From Brucella haematophila (GTDB lineage: Bacteria > Pseudomonadota > Alphaproteobacteria > Rhizobiales > Rhizobiaceae): a stretch of 64,000 nt of DNA. Under the pieces are notes generated by a model. The model searched no databases. It had not been told where the DNA came from and saw nothing but the letters and a program-made list of their open reading frames with translations. The stretch spans positions 1-64,000 of the forward strand of contig NZ_VCPE01000003.1 in NCBI RefSeq assembly GCF_005938105.1, in the 5' to 3' direction. Positions 7,689-16,188 of this stretch are shown here, piece after piece; position 1 is the first letter of the stretch, and each line of letters begins with the position of its first letter. The translations under genes were made by a program, and so were the position numbers.

Positions 7689-8792
7689 TCAATTATCGAA
7701 GCAAATGAGCGTGCGTGCGAGGACGCCTTGCTCAAGCCAGCGGAAGGCTTCGTTGATCTGCTCCAGCGGTACGCGTTTGCCCACCTGACGGTCCAGATCG
7801 AACTTGCCAGCACGGTAAAGACCGAGAATCCGTTCGAAATCCAGTTCGGGAACGCCGCCGCCGTAGTTGCTTCCAATGATGCGCTTTTGCGTATTTGGCA
7901 AAGTGGAGGCCGGCAGAGCCACCATCTCACCTTTGGCAGCAATGCCAACAGAGATAACCGACCCACCGAGACGGACGGCATCATAGGCAAGACAAATGGC
8001 TTGTGGACGACCTGTACAATCGACAATGCTATCAGCTCCCCGTCCACGATTGATCGCCTTGAGTTCGGCAACAACATCTTGGGTCGCAGAGTTAAGGAAA
8101 TGCGTAGCGCCGAAAGACCGGGCGACCGCCTCTTTCTCGGGATTGATGTCGATTGCAACAACGGCTTCCGCTCCAGCGATGGCAGCAGCGGCAATGGCAT
8201 TGATGCCAACGCCACCGACACCGATCACCCCGACAACGTCACCCGCTTCCACGCGCGCGTCGTTGACCACTGCTCCAAAGCCGGTGGTAACGGCACAGCC
8301 CACCAGAGCTGCCACTTCGAACGGAATGTCGCTCTCAATCTTCGAGCATCCGGCCTCCGGCACGACAGCAAACTCTGCGAAACTCGACACGCATGTAAAA
8401 TGGTTCACTGGCTTTGCCGCAGTACCAAGCCGTCGCACGCCATTCCAAAGCGTGTTGTTGCCCGCGGCTGCTCCATAGGTGTCACACATGGTGGGCAGGC
8501 GCTTGTAGCAGTAAAAGCATTCACCACAATTCGGCGCCCATGACAGGATAACATGATCGCCCTTGCGAACCTTAGAGACAGCCGACCCGGTGCGCTCCAC
8601 GATACCAGCGGCTTCATGTCCAAGAATAACGGGCAAGTTTGGTCTGGACTTACCTTTCGCAGCGCTCAGATCGCTGTGGCACACGCCCGTTGCAATAATT
8701 CGCACCAGAACCTCAAGATCGCCGGGATTTCCAATTGGAACATCCTCGATGACCATGTCTTCATTGTAGTTGTATAAAACTGCCGCCTTCAT
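7689..8792 (-). CDS. Zinc-dependent alcohol dehydrogenase (MDR family)
   Basis: 367-aa medium-chain dehydrogenase. Catalytic zinc ligands in GVCHSDLSA (Cys) and LGHEAAGIV (His-Glu), structural zinc cysteines in PNCGECFYCYKRLPTMC, and Rossmann motif GVIGVGGVGINAIAAA followed by Asp in VVAIDIN, which indicates NAD preference. RBS AAGGACTAAGAA precedes ATG 8792. The class resembles class III/aryl-alcohol dehydrogenases. Between the CoA ligase and the aldehyde dehydrogenase in one minus-strand run, so it probably works on the same substrate chain (inference). Confidence 0.9.
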   Translation of the reverse strand: MKAAVLYNYNEDMVIEDVPIGNPGDLEVLVRIIATGVCHSDLSAAKGKSRPNLPVILGHEAAGIVERTGSAVSKVRKGDHVILSWAPNCGECFYCYKRLPTMCDTYGAAAGNNTLWNGVRRLGTAAKPVNHFTCVSSFAEFAVVPEAGCSKIESDIPFEVAALVGCAVTTGFGAVVNDARVEAGDVVGVIGVGGVGINAIAAAAIAGAEAVVAIDINPEKEAVARSFGATHFLNSATQDVVAELKAINRGRGADSIVDCTGRPQAICLAYDAVRLGGSVISVGIAAKGEMVALPASTLPNTQKRIIGSNYGGGVPELDFERILGLYRAGKFDLDRQVGKRVPLEQINEAFRWLEQGVLARTLICFDN

Positions 8793-8841
8793 TTCTTAGT
8801 CCTTGTGTTCCCGATCAATTCAGACGTTTGGAGGTGCGGGT

Positions 8842-10368
8842 TTATTGAACAGTCGCCTTGAGGCGATCCCAGCTGCTCTCGATGTCCGATGAAAGACGGT
8901 GTTTCATGATGCGCTGGCTTGGCGTGCGTTCGAATTCATCCACCACTTCAATGAAGCGAGGGATCTGATACGGAGCCAATCGAAGAGAAAGCCAGTCAGA
9001 GAAGCTGCCAAAGTCGAGCGTTTCGCCTTGCTTTGCCTTGACGAAGAGTTTGATTTCCTGTTCGCCGACATCCGCCTTGACGCCGATCAAAGCGCAATCC
9101 TCAACCACAGGATGACCGCTCGCCACATGCTCCACTTCAAAGGCAGATACGTTCTCACCCTTGACGCGCACACTGTCGCTAAGACGCCCCAGGAAAAACA
9201 GGTTGCCTTCCTCATCAAGCAAACCAAGGTCACCGGTATAAAAGCCATCTGGACGAAGGGCCTTTTCAGTCGCGTCCGGATTGCGGAAATAGCCGGCAAA
9301 GATGGCGCCCGTCTGTCTGGCATGAACGACAATCTGGCCCTGCATATTAGGTCCGACAACATTGCCATGCTCATCACGGATATCAACCGCAAGCCATGGA
9401 ACTGCCGTGCCTACGGAACCGACAACACCATTCGCGTTGAATGTCGTCAGACTGGATGCCTCCGTCATTCCGTAGCATTCGCGAATGGTCACACCAAAAC
9501 GCTCTTCAAACAGACGCCAGATTTCTTTTGGACAGCCGCCGCCCCAGGCAATGCGAACGTTGTGGTCGCGATCCCGATCGCTTTCCGGCTGTTTGAGCAA
9601 TATCTGCAAAACACCGCCCAGATAGTGGATCTGCGTCGCGCCGCTTTCCCGCACCTGATCCCAGAACCGGCTCGCGCTAAAGCGGTGAACCATCGCAAGC
9701 TTTACGCCGCGCAACAGCGGTATCGGTAGAAGTTGCGCTCCGCCGATATGATAGAGCGGCTCCCAAACGAAGAAGACGTCGCCGTCTTTTGCGTCTGAAC
9801 ACAATATGACGCTTTCAGATGCGTAGCGAAGCATCCGATGCGTGACGAGAACACCCTTGGGACGGCCAGTTGTACCGGATGTGTAGTTGATCGCGAAAAG
9901 ATCATCCGCACTGGGCAATTCGTCTTCAAAAGACAGCCCCTTACTGGCCATGTCCGAAAGAGACTGATCCCCGCCATTGTCGGAAATCAGCTGAAATTCA
10001 GTCAGGTCGACACCACAATCCCCAATCGTTGAATGGAGATCGCCGTTGGCAATAACAACGCGGGGCGCGCAATGCTCAAGGATGTATTTCAGCCCATCAC
10101 CGCGAGCCTGAACATTGACGGGAACCCACACCCCGCCGCACTTGGCGATGCCAAACAATGCCGCGAGACTATCAGCGCTATTGCGCAACATAAGGGCGAC
10201 CCGGTCACCCTTGAGAACGCCAAGGTGGCGCAGCGCAGCTGCAACGCTGTCGGATTTCTTGTCCAACTGCGCAAAGGTAATTTCCTCGCTCTCGAATGTC
10301 GCATAGATGCTATCGGGAGAGGACGCTGCCAATTTTGGCAAGTTTGATATGAAACTCTGGTTTTCCAC
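8842..10368 (-). CDS. AMP-dependent acyl-CoA synthetase/ligase
   Basis: Adenylates a carboxylic acid and transfers it to CoA. ANL-superfamily motifs: P-loop-like YTSGTTGRPKG, WGGGCPKEIW, YGMTEASSL, YTGDLGLLDEEG, and the C-terminal hinge FFLGRLSDSVRVKGENVSAFEVE. Near the C-terminus the catalytic Lys lies in RTPSQRIMKHRL. 508 aa from a GTG start at 10368 with AGGA upstream. The family resembles crotonobetaine/carnitine or short aromatic acid CoA ligases; specificity cannot be told. Follows the enoyl-CoA hydratase by 45 bases. Confidence 0.9.
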   Translation of the reverse strand: MENQSFISNLPKLAASSPDSIYATFESEEITFAQLDKKSDSVAAALRHLGVLKGDRVALMLRNSADSLAALFGIAKCGGVWVPVNVQARGDGLKYILEHCAPRVVIANGDLHSTIGDCGVDLTEFQLISDNGGDQSLSDMASKGLSFEDELPSADDLFAINYTSGTTGRPKGVLVTHRMLRYASESVILCSDAKDGDVFFVWEPLYHIGGAQLLPIPLLRGVKLAMVHRFSASRFWDQVRESGATQIHYLGGVLQILLKQPESDRDRDHNVRIAWGGGCPKEIWRLFEERFGVTIRECYGMTEASSLTTFNANGVVGSVGTAVPWLAVDIRDEHGNVVGPNMQGQIVVHARQTGAIFAGYFRNPDATEKALRPDGFYTGDLGLLDEEGNLFFLGRLSDSVRVKGENVSAFEVEHVASGHPVVEDCALIGVKADVGEQEIKLFVKAKQGETLDFGSFSDWLSLRLAPYQIPRFIEVVDEFERTPSQRIMKHRLSSDIESSWDRLKATVQ

Positions 10369-10413
10369 CGGAAGTGATCCTGAAATCGATTAGCGCTGGG
10401 AGACAGAGTCGCC

Positions 10414-11193
10414 TTACGACGACTTGACTTTCCTGGCTGCTCGCTCGGCGAGAAATTTTTCCATCATGCGAGCCGGTTCGCCCGAGGCATAAGCCTCCTT
10501 CTGGATCCGCGAACCAGCTTCCAGACAATCCCTGAAACCAGCTTCCGTCATTTCCCGGAACCGCTGCTTGTTCAGACGCATGACAACCGGCGGCTTGGCA
10601 CCGAGTTCGCGGCCAAGCGCAACTGCTTCATCAAGAACGTTCGCCTGATCCACGATGCGGTTGATAATGCCAATTGCGATGCATTCATCAGATTCCATTA
10701 GACGGCCGCTCAGCGTCAGGTCGATGGTACGCGCCAGGCCGATAATCTCGCGCATGATCCAAGGGCCGGTCGTGCTTGCGATACCTGAGTTAATTTCAGG
10801 CTGTCCCATGCGCACTGCGCTATGGCCGATACGAAAATCGCACAGCAATGCGACCTGAAACGCTGACCCAGCAGCCACACCATTGAGCGCAGCGATAAGC
10901 GGCTTGGACAGCGACCGCATGCGATCATAGAGGCGCTCCCATTCACCGACCCACTCCTTACCGCGCTCGGCATCGAAAGTGCGTGTTTCATTGAGGTCCT
11001 GACCGGCGCTGAAAGCACGCTCACCTGAACCCGTGAGAATGATCGCCCGGATATCGGCATCGTTTTCGAACTGATCGAATGCATCGACGAGCTGACGACG
11101 CATCGCACTGTGCCAGGCATTGAGCACTTCAGGACGGTTCAGTGTAATGATGCCAACCTCGCCGCGGCGTTCAGTCAGGATAAAGCGATCCAT
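10414..11193 (-). CDS. Enoyl-CoA hydratase/isomerase family protein
   Basis: About 259 aa crotonase-fold protein. The oxyanion-hole regions AFSAGQDLNE and NGVAAGSAFQVALLCDFRI are visible, followed by PEINSGIASTTGPW where the catalytic Glu of hydratases normally falls. Start ATG 11193 is set by the strong RBS AAGGGAGAACGAA; the longer frame from 11217 lacks one. First gene of the minus-strand run towards livF, divergent from the IclR gene at 11347. With the CoA ligase, alcohol and aldehyde dehydrogenases this could be a phenylpropanoid side-chain or carnitine-like route; crotonase paralogues are too alike to decide. Confidence 0.88.
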   Translation of the reverse strand: MDRFILTERRGEVGIITLNRPEVLNAWHSAMRRQLVDAFDQFENDADIRAIILTGSGERAFSAGQDLNETRTFDAERGKEWVGEWERLYDRMRSLSKPLIAALNGVAAGSAFQVALLCDFRIGHSAVRMGQPEINSGIASTTGPWIMREIIGLARTIDLTLSGRLMESDECIAIGIINRIVDQANVLDEAVALGRELGAKPPVVMRLNKQRFREMTEAGFRDCLEAGSRIQKEAYASGEPARMMEKFLAERAARKVKSS

Positions 11194-11229
11194 TTCGTTC
11201 TCCCTTGGATTTCGCATTTCACTATTTTT

Positions 11230-11246
11230 TTATTGCATTGCAATAA
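11230..11246. promoter_or_regulatory. Palindrome in the IclR/enoyl-CoA hydratase divergent region
   Basis: TTATTGCATTGCAATAA has perfect 7-bp arms (TTATTGC/GCAATAA) around three bases. It lies 37 bases before the hydratase ATG and about 100 before the IclR ATG. Palindromes of this size are typical IclR-family operators, so it is a reasonable operator for the whole minus-strand catabolic run. Confidence 0.5.
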
Positions 11247-11346
11247 TTCTTATTTTATAGTGATTTTGATATATTGCTATGTCAAGCATATTTTGCGATG
11301 CTTGGGCATATTGTTATTGTTGAACGATTATCTCAGGCGAGTTTTG

Positions 11347-12162
11347 ATGGCACAAAAAGCGAAGAAATCAGGGATCGAAAGCACTGGCGATGAGCGAGAC
11401 CCGCTGCTCGTCCAGTCTGTGGAAAAGGCTTTTCGTGTGCTGCAAGCCTTCGACGGCAGCAGGCCGACACTGAGCCTTTCTCAAATCGCCGAAGAGACGG
11501 GGTTTGATATTTCGGCGACACAGCGGTTTACGCATACGCTCACAAAGCTGGGTTATCTGATTAAGAACAACGACACCAAGCGGTTTGAGTTGAGCGTGAA
11601 GATGCTCGACTTTGGCTTCCACTACACGCGCTCCAGCAGTCTGGTAGAACGTGCGATGCCCTTCTTGCAGCACCTGAGCAAGACGACGGAAGAGACGGTC
11701 AATCTCACGGTTCTGGATGGCACCGACATCGTTTTCGTCGCTCGTTTCATGAGCCGCTATGTTTTGAACAATGATGTTATGACAGGTACCCGATTGCCTG
11801 CTTACTGTACCGCTCCGGGCATCGCTATTCTCTCGCTGTTGCCCGAGGTCCAAGCGTACGGCATTCTCAACAGTTCGGAACTGCATCCCTATACCCCGCA
11901 GACGACGTGGGACTTGGGTGCTCTCAAAGAAAAACTGTCTGTCTCCGCCGCCAGAGGTTACGCCACGGCCTTTGAAGAGTATTTTCATGGCGATCTGTCG
12001 GTCGCTGCGCCTGTCATGGGTGTCGATTCCAGCCCCATTGGAGCCATCAATATCGCAGTCTCCAGAAGCAGACATACTCCTGAGGAGGTCGAAGAGCGTT
12101 ATGCCCCTCTTGTGACTGCTGCGGCTCGGTCCGTCTCCGTTCTGTGTGGAGCCCGCCGCTAA
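11347..12162 (+). CDS. IclR-family transcriptional regulator
   Basis: About 271 aa from ATG 11347 (MAQKAKKSG). N-terminal winged helix: PLLVQSVEKAFRVLQAF, then LSLSQIAEETGFDISATQRFTHTL, cut here as SQIAEETGFDISATQRF. C-terminal ligand-binding domain ends AINIAVSRSRHTPEEVEE. IclR proteins usually sense a pathway intermediate and act on a divergent catabolic operon; here that is the enoyl-CoA hydratase to livF run. The frame stays open upstream to 11110, but that part overlaps the hydratase promoter and reads as AT-rich non-coding sequence. A 339-codon antisense open frame over this gene is a shadow. Confidence 0.9.
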   Translation: MAQKAKKSGIESTGDERDPLLVQSVEKAFRVLQAFDGSRPTLSLSQIAEETGFDISATQRFTHTLTKLGYLIKNNDTKRFELSVKMLDFGFHYTRSSSLVERAMPFLQHLSKTTEETVNLTVLDGTDIVFVARFMSRYVLNNDVMTGTRLPAYCTAPGIAILSLLPEVQAYGILNSSELHPYTPQTTWDLGALKEKLSVSAARGYATAFEEYFHGDLSVAAPVMGVDSSPIGAINIAVSRSRHTPEEVEERYAPLVTAAARSVSVLCGARR

Positions 12163-12436
12163 GCCAGCTTGGATTAAGCGTACAAAGATCGCCGGGAGGC
12201 TTCGCACAATTGCGAAGCCTTGTCCTGGGTGACCATCAAGATAAGCATCGAGCCGGTAGGAAAGTACAGCCAAGGAAATTTGCGGACGCGGTATATCGAA
12301 ATACCAGCCGAAGAAAGAAATACGTTCGACCGATTGCAACGATCTGTTCAATCGTAAAACATCCATTGTGACCTCCCTTGTTCTCACAACTCAGCAGTTA
12401 CAATCTGATTATGTGACGCATTCCTTAAGCGTCGGC
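12163..12436. other. Intergenic, hairpin only
   Basis: About 270 bases between the 3' ends of the IclR gene and the SDR gene. It contains the hairpin at 12197-12220 and otherwise no coding region that I can support. Confidence 0.5.
12197..12220 (+). terminator. Hairpin after the IclR gene
   Basis: Perfect 10-bp stem AGGCTTCGCA/TGCGAAGCCT with loop CAAT, 35 bases past the IclR stop. It lacks a following T run on the plus strand. It lies between two convergent genes and may serve both. Confidence 0.45.
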
Positions 12437-13207
12437 CTAAGCCCCAAAGGTTCCCGCGGTAGTCCCCCCATCGATGACATAAGACATTCCGTTGACGTAG
12501 CTCGCCTGATTGGAAGCAAGATGACCAATCGCATCAGCCACTTCGTCCGCGCGTGCGAAACGTCCAAGCGGAACTCGACGTTCATAAAACTCGCGGCCAA
12601 ACTTCTCGTCTCCAGCCAGGAGCCCGTCCGCCATTGGCGTCTCCACGAAGCTTGGGCATACGACATTCGAACGCACACCTCGCGGCCCATAATCCAAGGC
12701 GAGACAGCGCACGAGGCCAATAACGCCATGTTTGGAGGCCGAGTAAGCCGAATAGCCGGCAGATCCGCGTATTCCAGCATCCGAACTGATCGCTATGAAA
12801 CTCGAGCGACCATGTTCAAGGAGATATGGCATCGTGTGACGCGCAGTATGATAAACGCCTGTGAGATTGACGGCGATGTTGCTATGCCAGTCCTTCTCGC
12901 TTCCGTCTGTTACGGTTCCCTTGATCGCCACTCCTGCTGCGGCAACAGCACAGCTAAGACCACCAAGCTCATCGGCCACCTTCGCTACCGCGCTATGTAG
13001 CAACTCAGAATCTGTGACATCAGCCTCGGCTACGACAGCACGGACGCCGAACGCGCTCAATTCCTCCGCCACAGACTCGAGTTCCGCCGTCCTCAATCCC
13101 AATAGACCGACCGATGCGCCTCTTTTCGCAAAATGCAAGGCGGAAGCCCGACCGATACCCGAGGCCGCACCGGTTACAAGAACCTTTGCACCTTCAAACG
13201 AATTCAT
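12437..13207 (-). CDS. Short-chain dehydrogenase/reductase
   Basis: 256-aa classical SDR. Cofactor motif TGAASGIGRAS near residue 12, VAAAGV in the NNAG position, catalytic Ser in FIAISSDAG, and YSAYSASKHG with the catalytic Tyr and Lys. C-terminus SYVNGMSYVIDGGTTAG is typical of the FabG-like group. It is 27 bases downstream of an acetoacetate-decarboxylase-like gene on the same strand, so it may reduce the ketone or ketoacid product of that protein (inference). Confidence 0.9.
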   Translation of the reverse strand: MNSFEGAKVLVTGAASGIGRASALHFAKRGASVGLLGLRTAELESVAEELSAFGVRAVVAEADVTDSELLHSAVAKVADELGGLSCAVAAAGVAIKGTVTDGSEKDWHSNIAVNLTGVYHTARHTMPYLLEHGRSSFIAISSDAGIRGSAGYSAYSASKHGVIGLVRCLALDYGPRGVRSNVVCPSFVETPMADGLLAGDEKFGREFYERRVPLGRFARADEVADAIGHLASNQASYVNGMSYVIDGGTTAGTFGA

Positions 13208-13234
13208 CTCATTGCTCCTGCCACTGCTCAGCTG

Positions 13235-13972
13235 TTACGCCAACTGCGCAATCGTCTTGCCCCAACCATTTTGTTCCGTTGCGAAGAAATCGCCTACGAC
13301 ATAGCTTGCACCCAAAACCTTCGCAGGTTGCAGAGCGCCCAGCGGATCGCTCGGCAGATCACCCAGTTTCACCACCGCTGATCCGGATTTAGTGCCAGTG
13401 AGTTTGAAATCTGGCGATGTGTCGCGTTCGATGACGCGTTTGTTCAAAATGCCACCATCGGGAGCAGGCTGAATATGGATATTCAGATGTGGCGTCGTCT
13501 TCAACGCAGGAACTGCCGTGCCATCCACTGCGAGACTGATTTCGATGAGTGTGACGCCCTTTCGGATCACGGTAGCAGTAACCCTATCGCCGTGATCCAC
13601 CAGTTGAATATCACCGTACTTCTTGGGATACCCCCAAAGATCACGCCCCGCCGCAATGGCCGAGTCATTGTCTTCATACTCAAACAGAAAATAGCCCCCT
13701 TCGCGGCCGTCGAAATCGACAGGAATGACAATGCCCGCATCCATGAACGGCACCTTGTCGCAATTCGTGAAATCCGACACATAAACAAGGAATTTGTCGC
13801 CGTTCAGCTTGAAAGGTGTGTTTTCAAGATAGGCAGCCAGAATGGACGGGTCCGTCTGACATACTGCATTCAATGAGCGATTGGCCGGACAATTATACGG
13901 CACAAACGGATCTGGTATCAGCGGGGCCTGAAGCGGCATGTTGTTGCCATTGAGAAGCATGATTTTTTTCAT
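13235..13972 (-). CDS. Acetoacetate decarboxylase-family protein (first copy)
   Basis: 245 aa. Contains DLWGYPKKYGDI (Lys117-Lys118), the position of the Schiff-base Lys pair in acetoacetate decarboxylases, plus GGYFLFEYEDNDSAIAAGR before it and a C-terminal SDPLGALQPAKVLGASYVVGDF, cut here as LGASYVVGDF, matching the family's end. Members decarboxylate beta-keto acids or are lactonase/aldolase-like, so the substrate is unknown. Start ATG 13972 has no strong RBS; ATG 13939 is an alternative. It follows the XRE-cupin regulator by 17 bases. Confidence 0.85.
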   Translation of the reverse strand: MKKIMLLNGNNMPLQAPLIPDPFVPYNCPANRSLNAVCQTDPSILAAYLENTPFKLNGDKFLVYVSDFTNCDKVPFMDAGIVIPVDFDGREGGYFLFEYEDNDSAIAAGRDLWGYPKKYGDIQLVDHGDRVTATVIRKGVTLIEISLAVDGTAVPALKTTPHLNIHIQPAPDGGILNKRVIERDTSPDFKLTGTKSGSAVVKLGDLPSDPLGALQPAKVLGASYVVGDFFATEQNGWGKTIAQLA

Positions 13973-13989
13973 TGATCTGCCGACTTAGA

Positions 13990-14589
13990 TTAGATTGATG
14001 AGACCCAGAGAACCACCGCTGGTTCCTGGTCAGAAAGATTGCGCGACCAATATCTGGACGAGCGTTGGAACATGTAGCTATCGCCTTCACGAAGCTGGAA
14101 AGTTTTATCGTCGATATGCAGTTCCAGTTGTCCTTTGAGGATGTAACCGCGTTCAGTACCGGGGCTGCGGATATTCTTGACTTCCGTTTCAGCGCCGGGA
14201 GGAAAGGTCGAAACCATGAATTCGAGCTTGTGATCGGGAACGGGTGAAAGCAGCTGGGTAAGAATGCCGCTTTGATTGACCGTACGGCGATGGCCCTTGC
14301 GCACCACGAAATTGCGCTCGTTCTCATCGACTTCTTCAGCCGGGATATCATGCACGAACCAGCTCATGCCAACGCCAAACACCGTACTGACGGCATAAAT
14401 GTCCTTCAATGTCGGCTGGGACATCCCTCGTTCCATCTGGCTCACATAACCTGCAGAACGATCGAGCGCGACTGCAAGCTCTTGAATTGTCATGCCTCTT
14501 GCCTTGCGCAGCTGCCGGATCGCAACGCCAGTTTGGCTCGCGTCTCCAACGATCGGTTTATCCTGCGCATCATCGTGAATATTTTTCAT
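13990..14589 (-). CDS. XRE-family regulator with C-terminal cupin domain
   Basis: 199 aa. Helix-turn-helix at about residues 22-80 (IRQLRKARGMTIQELAVALD, then SAGYVSQMERGMSQPTLKDI), and a cupin_2 domain at about 115-195 (GTERGYILKGQLELHIDD, REGDSYMFQ). This architecture occurs in regulators of amino-acid and polyamine catabolism. First gene of the minus-strand set regulator, decarboxylase-like protein and SDR, and divergent from the second decarboxylase-like gene at 14691. It probably controls both sides and itself (inference from position). Confidence 0.9.
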   Translation of the reverse strand: MKNIHDDAQDKPIVGDASQTGVAIRQLRKARGMTIQELAVALDRSAGYVSQMERGMSQPTLKDIYAVSTVFGVGMSWFVHDIPAEEVDENERNFVVRKGHRRTVNQSGILTQLLSPVPDHKLEFMVSTFPPGAETEVKNIRSPGTERGYILKGQLELHIDDKTFQLREGDSYMFQRSSRYWSRNLSDQEPAVVLWVSSI

Positions 14590-14618
14590 GCCACATCAAT
14601 CTCGTGAATTTTTTGATA

Positions 14619-14626
14619 GAATATTC
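14619..14626. promoter_or_regulatory. GAATATTC palindrome in the divergent promoter region
   Basis: A perfect 8-base palindrome lies in the AT-rich 101-base gap between the XRE-cupin gene and the divergent decarboxylase-like gene. A possible operator for the XRE protein, but short enough to be chance. Confidence 0.25.
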
Positions 14627-14690
14627 ATATAAACGATGTTATCGACTCATTCCATCACGTCTGTCAACACATTTCGCTAAAGGAACGATC

Positions 14691-15380
14691 GTGACATACT
14701 CTATTCCGCAATATGCGCCTCTCTTTGGCCGTCCCCCGTACAACTACTTTGGCTATCGAAAAGTCAGCGCGATCTGCCGCGTAGACAGCGCAGCTCTCTC
14801 TGCTGCCTTGCCAGAACAGTTGACGTTGGAATCAGACATCATCGAAGTGTTTGTGATGGACGTTCCCGATGCCGGCTCGCTTGGTTCCTATCGCGAAGGT
14901 GGAATCGTAGCGCGTGTTCGCTATGGCGAATATGTTGGTGGTCATGTTTTGTATGAGTATGTCACGTCAGACGACTCGATGGCTGCGGGTCGTGAAATAT
15001 GGGGTTACCCAAAAAAGCTTTGCGAAATCGATTGGACAGAGACTGGAAACAATGTTTCGGCCCATCTTACGCGCCGTGGCAATGCGCTGATCGATATCGA
15101 GTTCAAAGCTGGTGAGCATGACTATGAGCGCCCGGTGCTTCAACCTCGCCTGCAGGTAAAGCGCATCCCATCGGCAGATGGCCAGGGCAATGACATTGAT
15201 AGCGTTATCCTCAACGAACTCAAAGGTGGAACCATACATCAACGCGTTTCTGGACAAGCTGAAGTCAAGCTTGGAAGCTGGGCTCAGGATCCTTTAGGCG
15301 AACTAAAGATTACAGAAATTATCGGTGCTGAGTTTATCGTTGCCGACTTTGTTCTTGAGTTTGGTAAAAGTCTCGATTGA
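14691..15380 (+). CDS. Acetoacetate decarboxylase-family protein (second copy)
   Basis: 229 aa from GTG 14691; AAAGGAA lies seven bases upstream, and the frame before it is AT-rich regulator-promoter sequence, so the upstream extension to 14409 is rejected. REIWGYPKKLCEIDW holds the paired Lys108-Lys109; the C-terminus WAQDPLGELKITEIIGAEFI, then VADF matches the first copy. The N-terminus (RPPYNYFGYRKVSAI) differs from the first copy. Divergent from the XRE-cupin gene and terminated by the hairpin at 15404-15449. Substrate unknown. Confidence 0.87.
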   Translation: MTYSIPQYAPLFGRPPYNYFGYRKVSAICRVDSAALSAALPEQLTLESDIIEVFVMDVPDAGSLGSYREGGIVARVRYGEYVGGHVLYEYVTSDDSMAAGREIWGYPKKLCEIDWTETGNNVSAHLTRRGNALIDIEFKAGEHDYERPVLQPRLQVKRIPSADGQGNDIDSVILNELKGGTIHQRVSGQAEVKLGSWAQDPLGELKITEIIGAEFIVADFVLEFGKSLD

Positions 15381-15403
15381 TTTAGAATAAAGTTACGCAT
15401 CTT

Positions 15404-15449
15404 AAAGAGACAGCTTGATGTTGTCGAGAAATTTGCTGTCTCTTTTTTA
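15404..15449 (+). terminator. Rho-independent terminator of the second decarboxylase-like gene
   Basis: 11-bp stem AAAGAGACAGC/GCTGTCTCTTT with a 20-base loop, followed by a T run (TTTTTTAC), 24 bases past the stop at 15380. Confidence 0.8.
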
Positions 15450-15599
15450 CTTTTCTTCAATGATCAACTCGAAAATCCGAATGCTATCCTTATGTATTAA
15501 AAGAAAAATTTGAACATATTAGTTGCTGGGGCGCGGAAAATAGATGACACCGCCTTAACCTGGCTATGAATATTTGGAGTCCGAGTGGCTCTTCGTTCA

Positions 15600-16070
15600 T
15601 GCAGCCGGTGCCAAAGCGATCTCACGCCAGAGCTTGTTGGCATTGGCGCTAAAATCGCGGTACTCGGCAGCGTCGAAATGTTTTCTGATGATATAATATA
15701 AACCGGAAACCTGCCCCTGGATCGAGACGAAACGCTGACACTGGTACCCTGACTTGAACCCCATCATCGTTTCGGACGTCCTCGCACTGCAAGGCGCAAA
15801 TTTTTTGCCCGGTTGTTCCAACCTTTATGCGAACGATGCTCGACACCCAGCATGATCTCCCGCTTCGCGGTATCGTAGGAGCGCAGCTTGTTCGTTACCA
15901 TGACGCGCGGTGCGCAGCCCTGCGACTTAAGGAGCTTGCGCATAAGCCTGAAAGCCGCCCTTTTGTCTCTATGACGTTGAACAAGGGCGTCGAGAACATA
16001 GCCATTTTCATCGACGGCACGCCGCAGCCAATACTTCTTGCCGTTAATGTGTTGGGTTTCACGAGAGTTT
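15600..16070 (-). pseudogene. IS6-family transposase remnant
   Basis: Minus-strand translation gives GKKYWLRRAVDENGYVLDAL, then VQRHRDKRAAFRLMRKLLK, QGCAPRVMVTNKLRSYDTAK and REIMLGVEHRSHKGWNNRAK, the conserved core of an IS6-type DDE transposase. After about 15785 a frameshift moves the rest into another frame (FVSIQGQVSGLYYI then RKHFDAAEYRDFSANA). The N-terminal third and the element ends are missing, so this is a dead fragment. It separates the decarboxylase-like block from the hydroxyproline-type operon. Confidence 0.75.
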
Positions 16071-16188
16071 GAACCCGATCTGCCGGATCAGGTCCAAATG
16101 AAACAGTGGGTTCATCTGAGCCACAAATCAACACCCATACGCATGCTGCTCCGAGCCTTGGTCAAGCCCTCCAATTCCAGAGTACCAG

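Noticed and set aside
11368-12387. 339-codon minus-strand frame
   Set aside because: Antisense to the IclR gene, whose winged-helix and ligand domains are clear.
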